A program made the translations under genes and the position numbers. A stretch of 64,000 nucleotides of DNA from Psychroserpens jangbogonensis (lineage in GTDB: Bacteria > Bacteroidota > Bacteroidia > Flavobacteriales > Flavobacteriaceae), in contig NZ_JSWG01000009.1 in the NCBI RefSeq assembly GCF_000797465.1, positions 248,001 to 312,000 of the forward strand, written 5' to 3'. The notes beneath the pieces were generated by a model. It did not search any database. It was given only the letters and a program-made list of their open reading frames with translations, and had not been told where the DNA came from. Below are positions 14,031 through 23,977 of this stretch, one piece after another (position 1 is the first letter of the stretch; every line of letters starts with the position of its first letter).

Positions 14031-17000
14031 ATGAAAAGAATTACTTTAACCTTAGCCGTTTTATTGACGCTTTTACTTAATGTAAATGCACAAAATTCAA
14101 TACTTAAATCACAGGATTTAGAACAAGAAAAAGCAGAAAAATACCTTTCATCAAAGGGAGAACTTACCTTTACGTTTCAAATAGAAAGAGGTGGAGATGT
14201 AGAAGCTTTAACACGTGACATGTCTCTAGTTAATTATGACCCTAACACTAATACTGTTAAGGCCTGGGCAAACGAAGCTCAGTTTAGAAGATTTGTAACT
14301 AAAAACATTCCTTACAGTATACCCAAAAGCGAAAATGAAGTTGATGAATCTGTCATATATGATGTAAGACCTTTGGCTGCTAGAGCTCCTGGTGATCAAC
14401 TTACATTTCCTCTAGCTTCTTATCCAACTTATGCAGAGTATGCACATCAAATGCAACATTTTGAAGATGATAATTTTGGATTAGTTGAGATGGTAAATAT
14501 AGGTGCGACTCATCAAGGAGATAAAGATTTACTATTTGTAAAAATATCAGATAATGTTGCTACAGATGAGCAAGAGCCAAAACTTATGCTAACCTCTTCA
14601 ATGCATGGAGATGAGATTGCTGGCTATCCAATGATGCTATCATTAATAGATTATATACTAACGGTTTATAATAATACTGGTCATTCAGATCATGCTAGAA
14701 TTAAAAATTTAGTTGAGAATGCAGAAATTTGGATTAACCCAAGCGCAAATCCAGATGGGACTTATCATAATAGTTCGGGTAATACTTCAGTGACTGGTTC
14801 AAGAAGAGGTAACGCCTTAAATATTGATTTGAATAGAAATTATCCAGATAACGTTGCTGGAGCACATCCTGATACCGAAGTTTATCAAACAGAAACTTTG
14901 GCGTTTATGGCTTTTGCAGAGGCACATAACTTTGTATTGTCAGCAAATTTTCATGGTGGAACAGAATTAGTTAATTATCCTTTTGATAATGCGTATTCCG
15001 CTCAATATATTCATGCAGATAATGATTGGTTTGAGCACATTGGTATAGAATATGCCACACATTGTCAAACAGATGCAAACGCAGGACCAAGTTCAACACC
15101 ATCATATAGTAATAAAGCTTCATATATGACTGATGATGATGACTGGGATGAGAGTGCAGGTAACCAAGCATGGCATAATGATTATGCACAAAGTCCTGGT
15201 GTAACTCATGGAGCAGAATGGTATCGTGTTTATGGAGGAAGACAGGATTACATGAATTTTTATGAGCAATGTAGAGAAATTACAATAGAGCTTTCCGATG
15301 TTAAAATTTTAGCCGAGAGTTCATTAGTTGATTATTGGTATTATAATAGAGATGCCTTATTAGATTTTTTAACTCAAGGAACTTATGGCTTTAGAGGAAT
15401 TGTAGCAGATGCAACGAATCCTTCTCTAGAAATTGAAGGCGCAAAAGTAACCATTGTAGGTCATGATGATTATGGTTCTGAAATTTATACAGATGTGGAT
15501 GGCGATTATTACAGACCAATTAAAGCAGGTACTTATGACTTATTATTCGAAGCGCCATGTTATCAACCAGTAACGGTTTCAGGCCAATCAATAACTGATG
15601 GTAATACAGTTGTTTTAGCAAATGTTCTATTGACTCCTTTAGCGAGTATACCAACAGGACTGCAAGCTTCGAATGTAAGCACTACTTCAGCAACATTAAG
15701 TTGGGATGAAATATCTGGAATAACTTACGACTTGCGCTATAGGGAACAAGGAGAGCCTTCTTGGACAACAACTACAGTTTCAGAGGCAACTAAACAGCTA
15801 ACGGGTTTAACTGCATTAACGCAATACGAGGTTCAAGTAAGAAGTAATTGTGGTAATTTCAATTCTGCTTATAGCAGTTCGGTTCTATTTACAACCTCAG
15901 ATGCAGTTGCATGTGTGGGAACATTGATATCTTCTTTCCCTTATTTAGAAACTTTTGATTCTGGATTAGGAGACTGGACACAAGATTCTGGAGATTCCGG
16001 AGATTGGTCTTTAGATGCAAATGGAACGCCTTCAAATAATACAGGACCTTCAGATGATAATACTGGTAATGGTAATTATCTTTTTACTGAAGCATCATCT
16101 AGTGGTGTGGGTTCTAATGCCACTGTTATCTTAACGAGTTCATGCTTTGATCTTACAAACTTTACTACGGGTTCTTTTTCATTTTATTATCATATGTTCG
16201 GAACAGACGTTGGGACATTAAATTTAGAGATATCATCAGATAATGGTGATAATTGGACAAATATATTTACAGAATCCGGTAATCTTGGTAATCAATGGAA
16301 TACACAAAACATAGACTTAAGTAGTTATTTCGGCGAAACCGTAAAATTTAGATTTACTGGTATAACAGGTAATGGTTGGAGTAGTGATATTGCAATTGAC
16401 CATATTGTTATAGTTGACGACTATGACTATTGTGCGTCTAACGGAAATGATACTTCTGACGAATACATAAATAGAGTGCAACTTAACACCTTAGATAACA
16501 ATAATTCAGGAGTCGGAACAGACGGAACAGGTTATTCAGATTTTACTGACACTCCTTCTCTAATCACTAATTTATTATCAGGTACACAATATACAATAAC
16601 AGTTTCACCAGATTGGCCAGGTAATTCATTTAATGAAGGCTATTCTGTATGGATAGACTATAATCATAATGGTGATTTTTCAGATAGTGGAGAGCAAGTT
16701 TGGACACAGGCTGCAACCAATAGCGCGTCAGTTTCTGGAACTTTTACATTACCAACTACAGACATTAATTATGGAGAGACTAGAATGCGAGTTTCAATGA
16801 AATATGATGGAATACCAACAGAATGCGAATCCTTTGGTTACGGTGAAGTAGAAGATTATAAAGTCAATATTGTTTACGATGGTCTTTTATTCACAAATAA
16901 TACTTGGATACCTAGCGCTCCAAATGGTACAACTACATCTGAAAAGGTTCTATTATTAGATGGAATATATAATGTTGACTCTGCAATTAGTGTTAACAAC

Positions 17001-18464
17001 ATTATTGTAAATTCTGGAGCAACAATTAATGTTGAAAAAGGACAATCTGTAGCAGTTGCTCTAGACATAAGAAATTTTGGTGAATTTATTTTAAATTCTG
17101 ATTCTGATGAATTCTCTAGTTTAATTGTTGAGGGTTCAGTAGCTGGAGATGTAAAGTACAATCGTCATGTCACATCAAATGCTGGCGGAAATGATATTAT
17201 TTCGCCACCAGTGAGTGGTGAGTCCTTTACAAGCTTTATTTCTAATAATTCCAACATACTATCTAATTCTGGACAGACGGTTTATCTTTTTGGACCTTTT
17301 GAAAAACCAATAAATCATTATCAACTATTTTCTAATGTTGAGGCCGTAAATCTTGAAGCAGCTAAAGGATATCGAACGGGCTCTACAGATGGTGGGACGT
17401 TTACATTTTCGGGTTCAGTTACTACGGGATCATTAAATGTTCCTATAGTGAAAACAGGAATCGATTTTGCCAAGTGGAATTTAATAGGTAACCCTTATAC
17501 TTCATACATAAAATTAGAAGATTTTTTAAATGCAAACTTAACTGAGTTGGATGCTCAAAGTGTTGCCATATATGGTTATGATGCTGATATCACAGACGGA
17601 AGTGTATGGACCATATGGAATGTTGCTTATTCAAAGGATAACCCTAATACTTTAATTGCTCCTGGTCAAGGATTCTTTGTCTCTTCAAAAGATGGCGGAT
17701 CTAATGTATCATTTACACCGTCTATGAGAACTACAGGTTCTACAGACGATTTTATAGAAGGAAGAAACGCGGATAATACTATTTCTCATTTTGTAATTAA
17801 AATGACGTCTACTGATAAAGTTTTTGGTACTGATATTTATTTTATAGAAAATGCCTCTTTAGGGCTAGATATAGGTTATGATGCCGAACTTTTTGAAGAA
17901 ACACCGTTATCATATTCTATCTATTCAGAATTAACCGAAGGGAGTCAAGACTTAAACATGGCAATTCAATCTATTGGATTCGACGATGTAAATGGAAGTA
18001 CTTTAGTTCCTTTAGGCATTAATCTTTTACAGGGTCAGCAAGTAAGTATAAGTATGGACACTTCAGATTTAGATTATGACGTATATTTAGAAGATACACT
18101 TACAAATACAGTCACACTTTTAAATACATCTGAATATAATTTAACGGCAGATACAGATTTAATTGGTACTGGACGTTTTTATATTAGGTTTGAAGCAGAA
18201 ACATTATCAATTGTAGACTCTGGTCTTAGTAATGTTCAAGTTTTTAATAATTCTGATACAAAACAGATAATTGTAAAAGGTCCGTTGACCGAAGACACAT
18301 CATTTATTCTGTATGATATTCAAGGAAGAGAAATTATTAGAAAAGATTTAAATACAAGCAATGCTATTAATATTATAGATGCTTCCAATTATTCAAAAGG
18401 AGTTTATTTAGTCCAGCTTACCAATACTACAGGTACAATTAGTAAAAAGCTAATTATTAGGTAA
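14031..18464 (+). CDS. Secreted M14 zinc carboxypeptidase with adhesion modules and T9SS sorting tail
   Basis: The 1477-residue protein has a signal peptide (1-20, ending NVNA). The M14 domain (about 130-440) has zinc ligands H192 and E195 in HGDE, H308 in FHGGTE, DLNRNYPD and the likely catalytic E420 in TIELSD. Then come a carboxypeptidase regulatory-like fold (about 450-535), fibronectin III (about 540-625), a MAM-like jelly roll (about 625-795), a GEVED domain (about 800-945), a T9SS-cargo module (about 948-1390) and a type A sorting domain (to KKLIIR). It should be exported to the cell surface or medium and digest peptides. Its C-terminal third is almost the same as that of the next gene, while its FN3 and GEVED match the third gene better. 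Confidence 0.93.
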   Translation: MKRITLTLAVLLTLLLNVNAQNSILKSQDLEQEKAEKYLSSKGELTFTFQIERGGDVEALTRDMSLVNYDPNTNTVKAWANEAQFRRFVTKNIPYSIPKSENEVDESVIYDVRPLAARAPGDQLTFPLASYPTYAEYAHQMQHFEDDNFGLVEMVNIGATHQGDKDLLFVKISDNVATDEQEPKLMLTSSMHGDEIAGYPMMLSLIDYILTVYNNTGHSDHARIKNLVENAEIWINPSANPDGTYHNSSGNTSVTGSRRGNALNIDLNRNYPDNVAGAHPDTEVYQTETLAFMAFAEAHNFVLSANFHGGTELVNYPFDNAYSAQYIHADNDWFEHIGIEYATHCQTDANAGPSSTPSYSNKASYMTDDDDWDESAGNQAWHNDYAQSPGVTHGAEWYRVYGGRQDYMNFYEQCREITIELSDVKILAESSLVDYWYYNRDALLDFLTQGTYGFRGIVADATNPSLEIEGAKVTIVGHDDYGSEIYTDVDGDYYRPIKAGTYDLLFEAPCYQPVTVSGQSITDGNTVVLANVLLTPLASIPTGLQASNVSTTSATLSWDEISGITYDLRYREQGEPSWTTTTVSEATKQLTGLTALTQYEVQVRSNCGNFNSAYSSSVLFTTSDAVACVGTLISSFPYLETFDSGLGDWTQDSGDSGDWSLDANGTPSNNTGPSDDNTGNGNYLFTEASSSGVGSNATVILTSSCFDLTNFTTGSFSFYYHMFGTDVGTLNLEISSDNGDNWTNIFTESGNLGNQWNTQNIDLSSYFGETVKFRFTGITGNGWSSDIAIDHIVIVDDYDYCASNGNDTSDEYINRVQLNTLDNNNSGVGTDGTGYSDFTDTPSLITNLLSGTQYTITVSPDWPGNSFNEGYSVWIDYNHNGDFSDSGEQVWTQAATNSASVSGTFTLPTTDINYGETRMRVSMKYDGIPTECESFGYGEVEDYKVNIVYDGLLFTNNTWIPSAPNGTTTSEKVLLLDGIYNVDSAISVNNIIVNSGATINVEKGQSVAVALDIRNFGEFILNSDSDEFSSLIVEGSVAGDVKYNRHVTSNAGGNDIISPPVSGESFTSFISNNSNILSNSGQTVYLFGPFEKPINHYQLFSNVEAVNLEAAKGYRTGSTDGGTFTFSGSVTTGSLNVPIVKTGIDFAKWNLIGNPYTSYIKLEDFLNANLTELDAQSVAIYGYDADITDGSVWTIWNVAYSKDNPNTLIAPGQGFFVSSKDGGSNVSFTPSMRTTGSTDDFIEGRNADNTISHFVIKMTSTDKVFGTDIYFIENASLGLDIGYDAELFEETPLSYSIYSELTEGSQDLNMAIQSIGFDDVNGSTLVPLGINLLQGQQVSISMDTSDLDYDVYLEDTLTNTVTLLNTSEYNLTADTDLIGTGRFYIRFEAETLSIVDSGLSNVQVFNNSDTKQIIVKGPLTEDTSFILYDIQGREIIRKDLNTSNAINIIDASNYSKGVYLVQLTNTTGTISKKLIIR

Positions 18465-18490
18465 ACTTTATAAATCACATATAATTACAA

Positions 18491-18520
18491 GAGCTCAGGT
18501 TTTAATCTGGGCTCTTTTTT
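18491..18520 (+). terminator. Terminator after the carboxypeptidase gene
   Basis: GAGCTCAG (18491-18498) and CTGGGCTC (18507-18514) form an 8-bp stem with one G-T pair and then a T-run. The same terminator, with its flanks, is repeated after the next gene. Confidence 0.85.
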
Positions 18521-18594
18521 ATTAAGAAGATAAGAGACCTCATTATCCTTATCATTTATAAGCTCACAAACCAAAAACCCCAGATATATTAATT

Positions 18595-18609
18595 CGCTAA
18601 TTATTAGGT
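18595..18609 (+). repeat. Copy of a protease gene end in intergenic DNA
   Basis: GCTAATTATTAGGTA is identical to 18449-18463, the last codons and stop of the carboxypeptidase gene (encoding LIIR and stop). It lies behind that gene's terminator with no coding sequence before it, so it may be a duplication scar. Confidence 0.45.
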
Positions 18610-18637
18610 AGTTGTGTTTTGTGCGTTTGCGTTTTGA

Positions 18638-18689
18638 CGATTTTTAATGCATGTTACGGATTAAAAAGCTCTCAAATGTGATATATTTG
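18638..18689 (+). promoter_or_regulatory. Promoter module of the first M12B-like protease gene
   Basis: TATATTTG (18682-18689) is the -7 element. The 52-bp block aligns without gaps to 13947-13998, including GGATTAAAA in place of a TTG -33 box. Position and conservation mark it as a shared control element. Confidence 0.55.
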
Positions 18690-18721
18690 CAAACATTAAC
18701 TCCCTAAAGGTTTTTGAAATT

Positions 18722-21700
18722 ATGAAAATTAAATTACTCCTACTCATCTTTTTGATGAGCACAAGTTTTGCAATGGCTCAAAATAAAGGACTTTGGCAAA
18801 AACAATCAATTAACAACAATCTTAGAGTAAAGCCAGGTAAACTAGATCTTCCAAGATCACAAACGTTTTCTTTAAATACCGATGGTTTAAGACAAGCTTT
18901 AGAACAATCAGCACAAATTGGTAAATCATCTAATTTGATTCTATCATTTCCTAATGCAGATGGTGTATTTGAGCGTTTTAGAGTTTTTGAAGCGTCTATA
19001 ATGCATCCAGAATTGGCAGCCAGATATCCAGATATAAAATCATATGCAGGTCAGGGAATTGACGACCCTACTGCAATAATAAGATTTAGTATATCCCACT
19101 TAGGATTTCAAAGTATTAGTCTTTCGGCAAATCGACCAGCAGTATTTATAGAAGCTTTAACAAATGATACCAGTGTATATGCTGTGTTTTCTAGAGAACA
19201 GAAAATCAACATGAATGACGACTTTGAGTGTTCAGTATCAGCGAGTATGAACAGCACTTTAAATTCAGATAATGACATGGCAATGCGAAATGCCGATGAT
19301 GGTATTTTAAGAACATATCGTATAGCAGTGTCTGCGACTGGAGAATATACAGCTTATCATGGCGGTACTGTTGCAGATGCTTTAGCAGCAATCAACCAAA
19401 CCATGACAAGAGTTAATGGGATCTTTGAAGTTGATTTCAATGTTACAATGACATTAATTGCTAATACTGATGATGTGATATACACAGATGGAACTTCCGA
19501 TCCATATACTGGAAATCTCAATAGTCAATTACAAGCTACTTTAACTGCAGAAATTGGTGAAGCCAATTACGATATAGGCCATTTATTTGGAACAGGTGGA
19601 AATAGCGGAAATGCAGGTTGTATAGGTTGTGTTTGCGTTGATGGACAAAAAGGTAGTGGATGGACAACAGCTGTAGTGCCAGAAGGAGAATTTTTCGATG
19701 TTGATTATGTTTCTCACGAAATAGGACACCAATTTGGAGCAAATCACACTTGGACTCATGCAGGAAGTGAAGGTTCTGGAGTACAAGCAGAACCAGGAAG
19801 TGGAACGACCATTATGAGTTATGCAGGAATTACAGGTGCTGCTACTGATGTGGCGAATAATGTACATCCTAATTTTCATTCTTTGTCTATTGAACAAGTT
19901 ACAGATTATATAAAGACTACAAATTGTCAAACTGATTTCCCTACAGGCAACGCTGTTCCTGTTGTAAATGCAGGTTCAGATTATACAATACCTAACGGAA
20001 CAGCATTCGAATTAGATGGATCAGCAACTGACGCTGATACAGCAGCGGGTGCATTAACCTATAGTTGGGAACAAATAGATGATAATGGAAATTTATCAAC
20101 ATTTCCAAGCCCAACGAAAACAGGAGGTGTTGCTTTTAGAGCTTATGAACCTGTTACTGAAACGAATCGGTATTTTCCTAGACTAGAAACAATTAAAACA
20201 GGAGCTACATCTTGGCAATGGGAAGCTGTACCTGATATTGGTAGAACCCTTAATTTTAGACTTACTGTTAGAGATAATGTTGTCGGAGGAGGAACTAATA
20301 GTAGTGCAGATATGGTAGTTACCGTAAATGGTACTGCTGGACCTTTTGTGGTCAATTCTCCAAACACAAATGTAACCTGGAATGCAGATGCTTTTGCAAC
20401 AATAACTTGGGATGAAGCTGGTACAACAGGAAATGGAATTAATGCAGCAAATGTTGATATTTTCCTATCAACAGATGGTGGAGATACATATCCAATAACC
20501 TTAGCTACTGGAGTTACAAATGATGGTTCACATGATATTGTAGTGCCAAACAATCAAGGTAATCAAAATAGAGTCATGGTAAGAGGAGAGAATAATATCT
20601 TCTTCGACATTTCAGATACCGATTTTACTATTGGAGCACCAATTACGTGTACAGCTACAGTACCTGCTAATTTTGCAAGTTCTAATGTTGGAGCGACTAC
20701 AGCAACCTTATCTTGGGATGCTATCGCATCTGTAGTTTTTGACATCCAATATAGAGAAGTTGGATCTGGTACTTGGCTAGATGCTTCTACTAGTAATGCA
20801 ACTTTTGATTTAATGGGATTATCACCAGAAACAGATTATGAGGCACAAATAAGAAGCCGTTGTCCAGACAACTCAACTTCTGCCTACTCTGGAATAATTA
20901 CGTTTACTACAACAGTGTTACCACCTTGTTCCGGAACTCAAATAGTATCTTATCCTTATTTAGAAACTTTTGATAGTGGATTAGGAGATTGGAATCAAGG
21001 ATCTGGAGATGCTGGTGATTGGATTTTAAACTCAGGTACGACTCCTTCTGGAAGTACTGGACCTTCAGATGATATTACAGTTGGTGGAAACTACTTATTT
21101 CTTGAAGCTTCTTCAAACGGATCTCCTGGAGAAATAGGAGCTAATGCAGCGGCTGTTTTTGAAAGCCCATGTTTTGATTTAAATGGTCTTACAGATGCTA
21201 CCTTATCATTCTACTATCATTTATATGGAGCTGATACTGGTTCTCTTGAAGTGGAAATTTCAAACGATGATGGTACTATCTGGACAAGTATTTTTGCAAT
21301 AGCCGGAGATCAAGGTGATGTCTGGAACATTCAGAATATTGATTTAGTTTCATACCTCAATCAAAATGTTAAACTAAGGATTACTGGAACAACAGGAAAC
21401 GGTTTCGCGAGTGATATGGCTATAGATCATATTGGAATTGGAGCTCCAATCCCAGATACAGAAGCTCCTGTAATTACTTTAAATGGTGCTTCTACAATCG
21501 ATTTAATAATGGGATCAACATACACAGAACCGGGTGCGTCTGCTACCGATAATGAGGATGGCGATCTAACTTCAAGTATTGTCGTTGGTGGAGATACTGT
21601 TGACCCAAATAGTTTAGGTGTTTATTTTGTGACCTTTAATGTAAGTGATGCTGCTGGAAATGATGCTATTGAAGTTACACGAACTGTAAATGTAGTTGAA

Positions 21701-23734
21701 GCAACCTACTGTGAATCTTCTGGAGATACATCTTTTCAAACCGGAGTGACTCGAGTGATTTTTGGAACAATTGATAATGCAGATGGTTCTCCAAAAGATG
21801 TAGGTTATGAAGATTTTACAAATATTAGCACAGATATTTTTCAAGGGACAAACGTAGACCTCACTGTTCATGTAGATACAGATGGAGACTATACGGTTAA
21901 TGCATTTGTATGGATTGATTGGAATCAAGATAGCGACTTTGATGATCCTGGAGAAGAGTATGATTTAGGAGATGTAACTGATGTACCAGATGGAGCTTTA
22001 CCTACCTTACCTATTACCATTCCTGAAAGTATGATTTTTGGTAATACAAGAATGAGAGTATCTGCACAGTACAATGTGGATCCAACGTCTTGTCTAACAA
22101 ATTTTGATGGTGAAGTAGAAGATTACACGGTTAATGTCAAATATGATGGTTTATTATTTTCTGGAGGTACTTGGGATCCAAGTGCGCCTGACGGAACTAC
22201 AACGGCCGATAATGTATTAATATTGGATGGTCTGTATAATGTGAATACAACTGACATTAGTATAAATGATTTAACTGTAAATTCAGGTGCTTCAATTGAT
22301 ATTGATCAAGCAAACAATATTACCGTTGGAGGAGATATCGATGTTATGAATAACGGAAACCTTGTATTAAATTCTAGTTCAACAATATTTTCAAGTTTAT
22401 TAGTTGATGGCACAGTAACAGGAGATGTTAAATATAATCGACATGTCACTGATAATGCTGGAGGGAATGATTTAATTTCTCCACCAGTAAGCGGTGAAGC
22501 CTTTACAAGCTTTATCTCTAATAACTCAAATGTATTTGCTAACACAGGTGAAACTTTATATTTGTTTGGACCTTTTGAGAAACCATTAAATGATTATGGA
22601 TTGTTTTCTAATGTTGAAGCTGTAAATCTCGAAGTTGCAAAAGGCTATCGAGCAGCATCTACCGATGACGGGACTTTTACTTTTGAAGGTTCAGTTACTA
22701 ATACAGCATTAAGTATCCCTATCGTGAGTTCAGGTACAGAATATGCAAAATGGAATTTAGTCGGTAACCCATATACATCTTATATTAAAGTAGAAGATTT
22801 CTTATTGGCAAACCTAACCGAATTAGATCCTAATACTGTAGCAGTATATGGTTATGATGCAGACATAACATTTGGAACCGAATGGACGATTTGGAATATG
22901 GCCTATTCAGATAATAATCCTGGTAGTTTAATAGCGCCTGGACAAGGGTTCTTTGTGTCGTCTAAAGTTGGTGGTTCAAACGTCATCTTTAATCCTTCAA
23001 TGAGAACTATTGGGACTTCAGACGATTTTATAGCCGGAAGAAATTCAAACTTGGCTCATTTTGTAATCACAATGAGTAGACCAGATAAAACCTATAATAC
23101 AGATATATATTTTGAGAATAATGCTTCTTTAGGCCTTGATATTGGTTATGACGCCGAATTATATGCAGAAGAACCTTCATCTTTTTCAATTTATTCTGAA
23201 CTAACTGAAGGTGGTGAAGATTTAAACATGGCAATTCAAACTATTGGATTCAATGATGTAAACGGAAGCACTTTAATTCCTATAGGTATTAATCTTTTAC
23301 AAGGTCAGCAAGTAAGTATAAGTATGGACACTACAGACTTAGAATATAATGTGTATTTTGAAGACACGCTTACAAATACAGTTACATTATTGAACACATC
23401 AGATTATAATTTAACTGCAGAAACAAACTTATTAGGTACAGGACGTTTTTATCTGAGATTTGAGACTGAGACGTTATCTGTTGTAGAAGCTGGCCTTAAT
23501 AATATTCAAATTTATAATAATTCTGATTTTAAAGAGATTATTGTAAATGGACAATTGACAGAAGACACATCGTTTGTTCTGTATGATATACAAGGAAGAG
23601 AAATTATAAGAACAGACTTGAATATTGATAGCGCTATTAATGTTATAGATTCTTCTAATTATTCAAAAGGAGTTTATTTAGTTCAACTTACCAATACTAA
23701 AGGTACAATTAGTAAAAAGCTAATTATTAGGTAA
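18722..23734 (+). CDS. Secreted reprolysin-like (M12B-type) metallopeptidase with T9SS sorting tail, copy 1
   Basis: The 1670-residue protein starts with a signal peptide (1-19, ending FAMA). The metzincin domain (about 195-400) has the zinc motif HEIGHQFGANH at 332-342. Next are a PKD-like domain (about 405-535), an Ig-like domain (about 540-640), fibronectin III (about 641-733), a MAM-like jelly roll (about 734-910), one DUF5011-type Ig domain (about 911-993), GEVED (about 994-1140), the T9SS-cargo module (about 1140-1585) and a type A sorting domain. It should be a surface or released endopeptidase. The front half is a paralogue of the next gene and the back third a paralogue of the previous gene, so it is a chimera of its neighbours. 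Confidence 0.94.
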   Translation: MKIKLLLLIFLMSTSFAMAQNKGLWQKQSINNNLRVKPGKLDLPRSQTFSLNTDGLRQALEQSAQIGKSSNLILSFPNADGVFERFRVFEASIMHPELAARYPDIKSYAGQGIDDPTAIIRFSISHLGFQSISLSANRPAVFIEALTNDTSVYAVFSREQKINMNDDFECSVSASMNSTLNSDNDMAMRNADDGILRTYRIAVSATGEYTAYHGGTVADALAAINQTMTRVNGIFEVDFNVTMTLIANTDDVIYTDGTSDPYTGNLNSQLQATLTAEIGEANYDIGHLFGTGGNSGNAGCIGCVCVDGQKGSGWTTAVVPEGEFFDVDYVSHEIGHQFGANHTWTHAGSEGSGVQAEPGSGTTIMSYAGITGAATDVANNVHPNFHSLSIEQVTDYIKTTNCQTDFPTGNAVPVVNAGSDYTIPNGTAFELDGSATDADTAAGALTYSWEQIDDNGNLSTFPSPTKTGGVAFRAYEPVTETNRYFPRLETIKTGATSWQWEAVPDIGRTLNFRLTVRDNVVGGGTNSSADMVVTVNGTAGPFVVNSPNTNVTWNADAFATITWDEAGTTGNGINAANVDIFLSTDGGDTYPITLATGVTNDGSHDIVVPNNQGNQNRVMVRGENNIFFDISDTDFTIGAPITCTATVPANFASSNVGATTATLSWDAIASVVFDIQYREVGSGTWLDASTSNATFDLMGLSPETDYEAQIRSRCPDNSTSAYSGIITFTTTVLPPCSGTQIVSYPYLETFDSGLGDWNQGSGDAGDWILNSGTTPSGSTGPSDDITVGGNYLFLEASSNGSPGEIGANAAAVFESPCFDLNGLTDATLSFYYHLYGADTGSLEVEISNDDGTIWTSIFAIAGDQGDVWNIQNIDLVSYLNQNVKLRITGTTGNGFASDMAIDHIGIGAPIPDTEAPVITLNGASTIDLIMGSTYTEPGASATDNEDGDLTSSIVVGGDTVDPNSLGVYFVTFNVSDAAGNDAIEVTRTVNVVEATYCESSGDTSFQTGVTRVIFGTIDNADGSPKDVGYEDFTNISTDIFQGTNVDLTVHVDTDGDYTVNAFVWIDWNQDSDFDDPGEEYDLGDVTDVPDGALPTLPITIPESMIFGNTRMRVSAQYNVDPTSCLTNFDGEVEDYTVNVKYDGLLFSGGTWDPSAPDGTTTADNVLILDGLYNVNTTDISINDLTVNSGASIDIDQANNITVGGDIDVMNNGNLVLNSSSTIFSSLLVDGTVTGDVKYNRHVTDNAGGNDLISPPVSGEAFTSFISNNSNVFANTGETLYLFGPFEKPLNDYGLFSNVEAVNLEVAKGYRAASTDDGTFTFEGSVTNTALSIPIVSSGTEYAKWNLVGNPYTSYIKVEDFLLANLTELDPNTVAVYGYDADITFGTEWTIWNMAYSDNNPGSLIAPGQGFFVSSKVGGSNVIFNPSMRTIGTSDDFIAGRNSNLAHFVITMSRPDKTYNTDIYFENNASLGLDIGYDAELYAEEPSSFSIYSELTEGGEDLNMAIQTIGFNDVNGSTLIPIGINLLQGQQVSISMDTTDLEYNVYFEDTLTNTVTLLNTSDYNLTAETNLLGTGRFYLRFETETLSVVEAGLNNIQIYNNSDFKEIIVNGQLTEDTSFVLYDIQGREIIRTDLNIDSAINVIDSSNYSKGVYLVQLTNTKGTISKKLIIR

Positions 23735-23756
23735 ACCTAAATCACATATAATTACA

Positions 23757-23788
23757 AGAGCTCAGGTTTTAATCTGGGCTCTTTTTTA
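23757..23788 (+). terminator. Terminator after protease copy 1 (duplicate)
   Basis: GAGCTCAGG...CTGGGCTC followed by a T-run. Sequence from the end of the coding region through this hairpin is nearly identical to that at 18445-18520. Confidence 0.85.
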
Positions 23789-23977
23789 TAGAGCATAAAA
23801 CGGTTTTGTGATTAATTATTGATTGTAGTATTTTTCTTTTAAATACATGCGGAAAAACCGTATATTTTTGATTTTTGATGCAAACTTATTAACATTTTGG
23901 TAATTTCTTTGTGAAAAATCCTATTTTCATTATCGAATTTTTTCGCTATTAAATTAATCCTTTAATCCTTCTAAATA

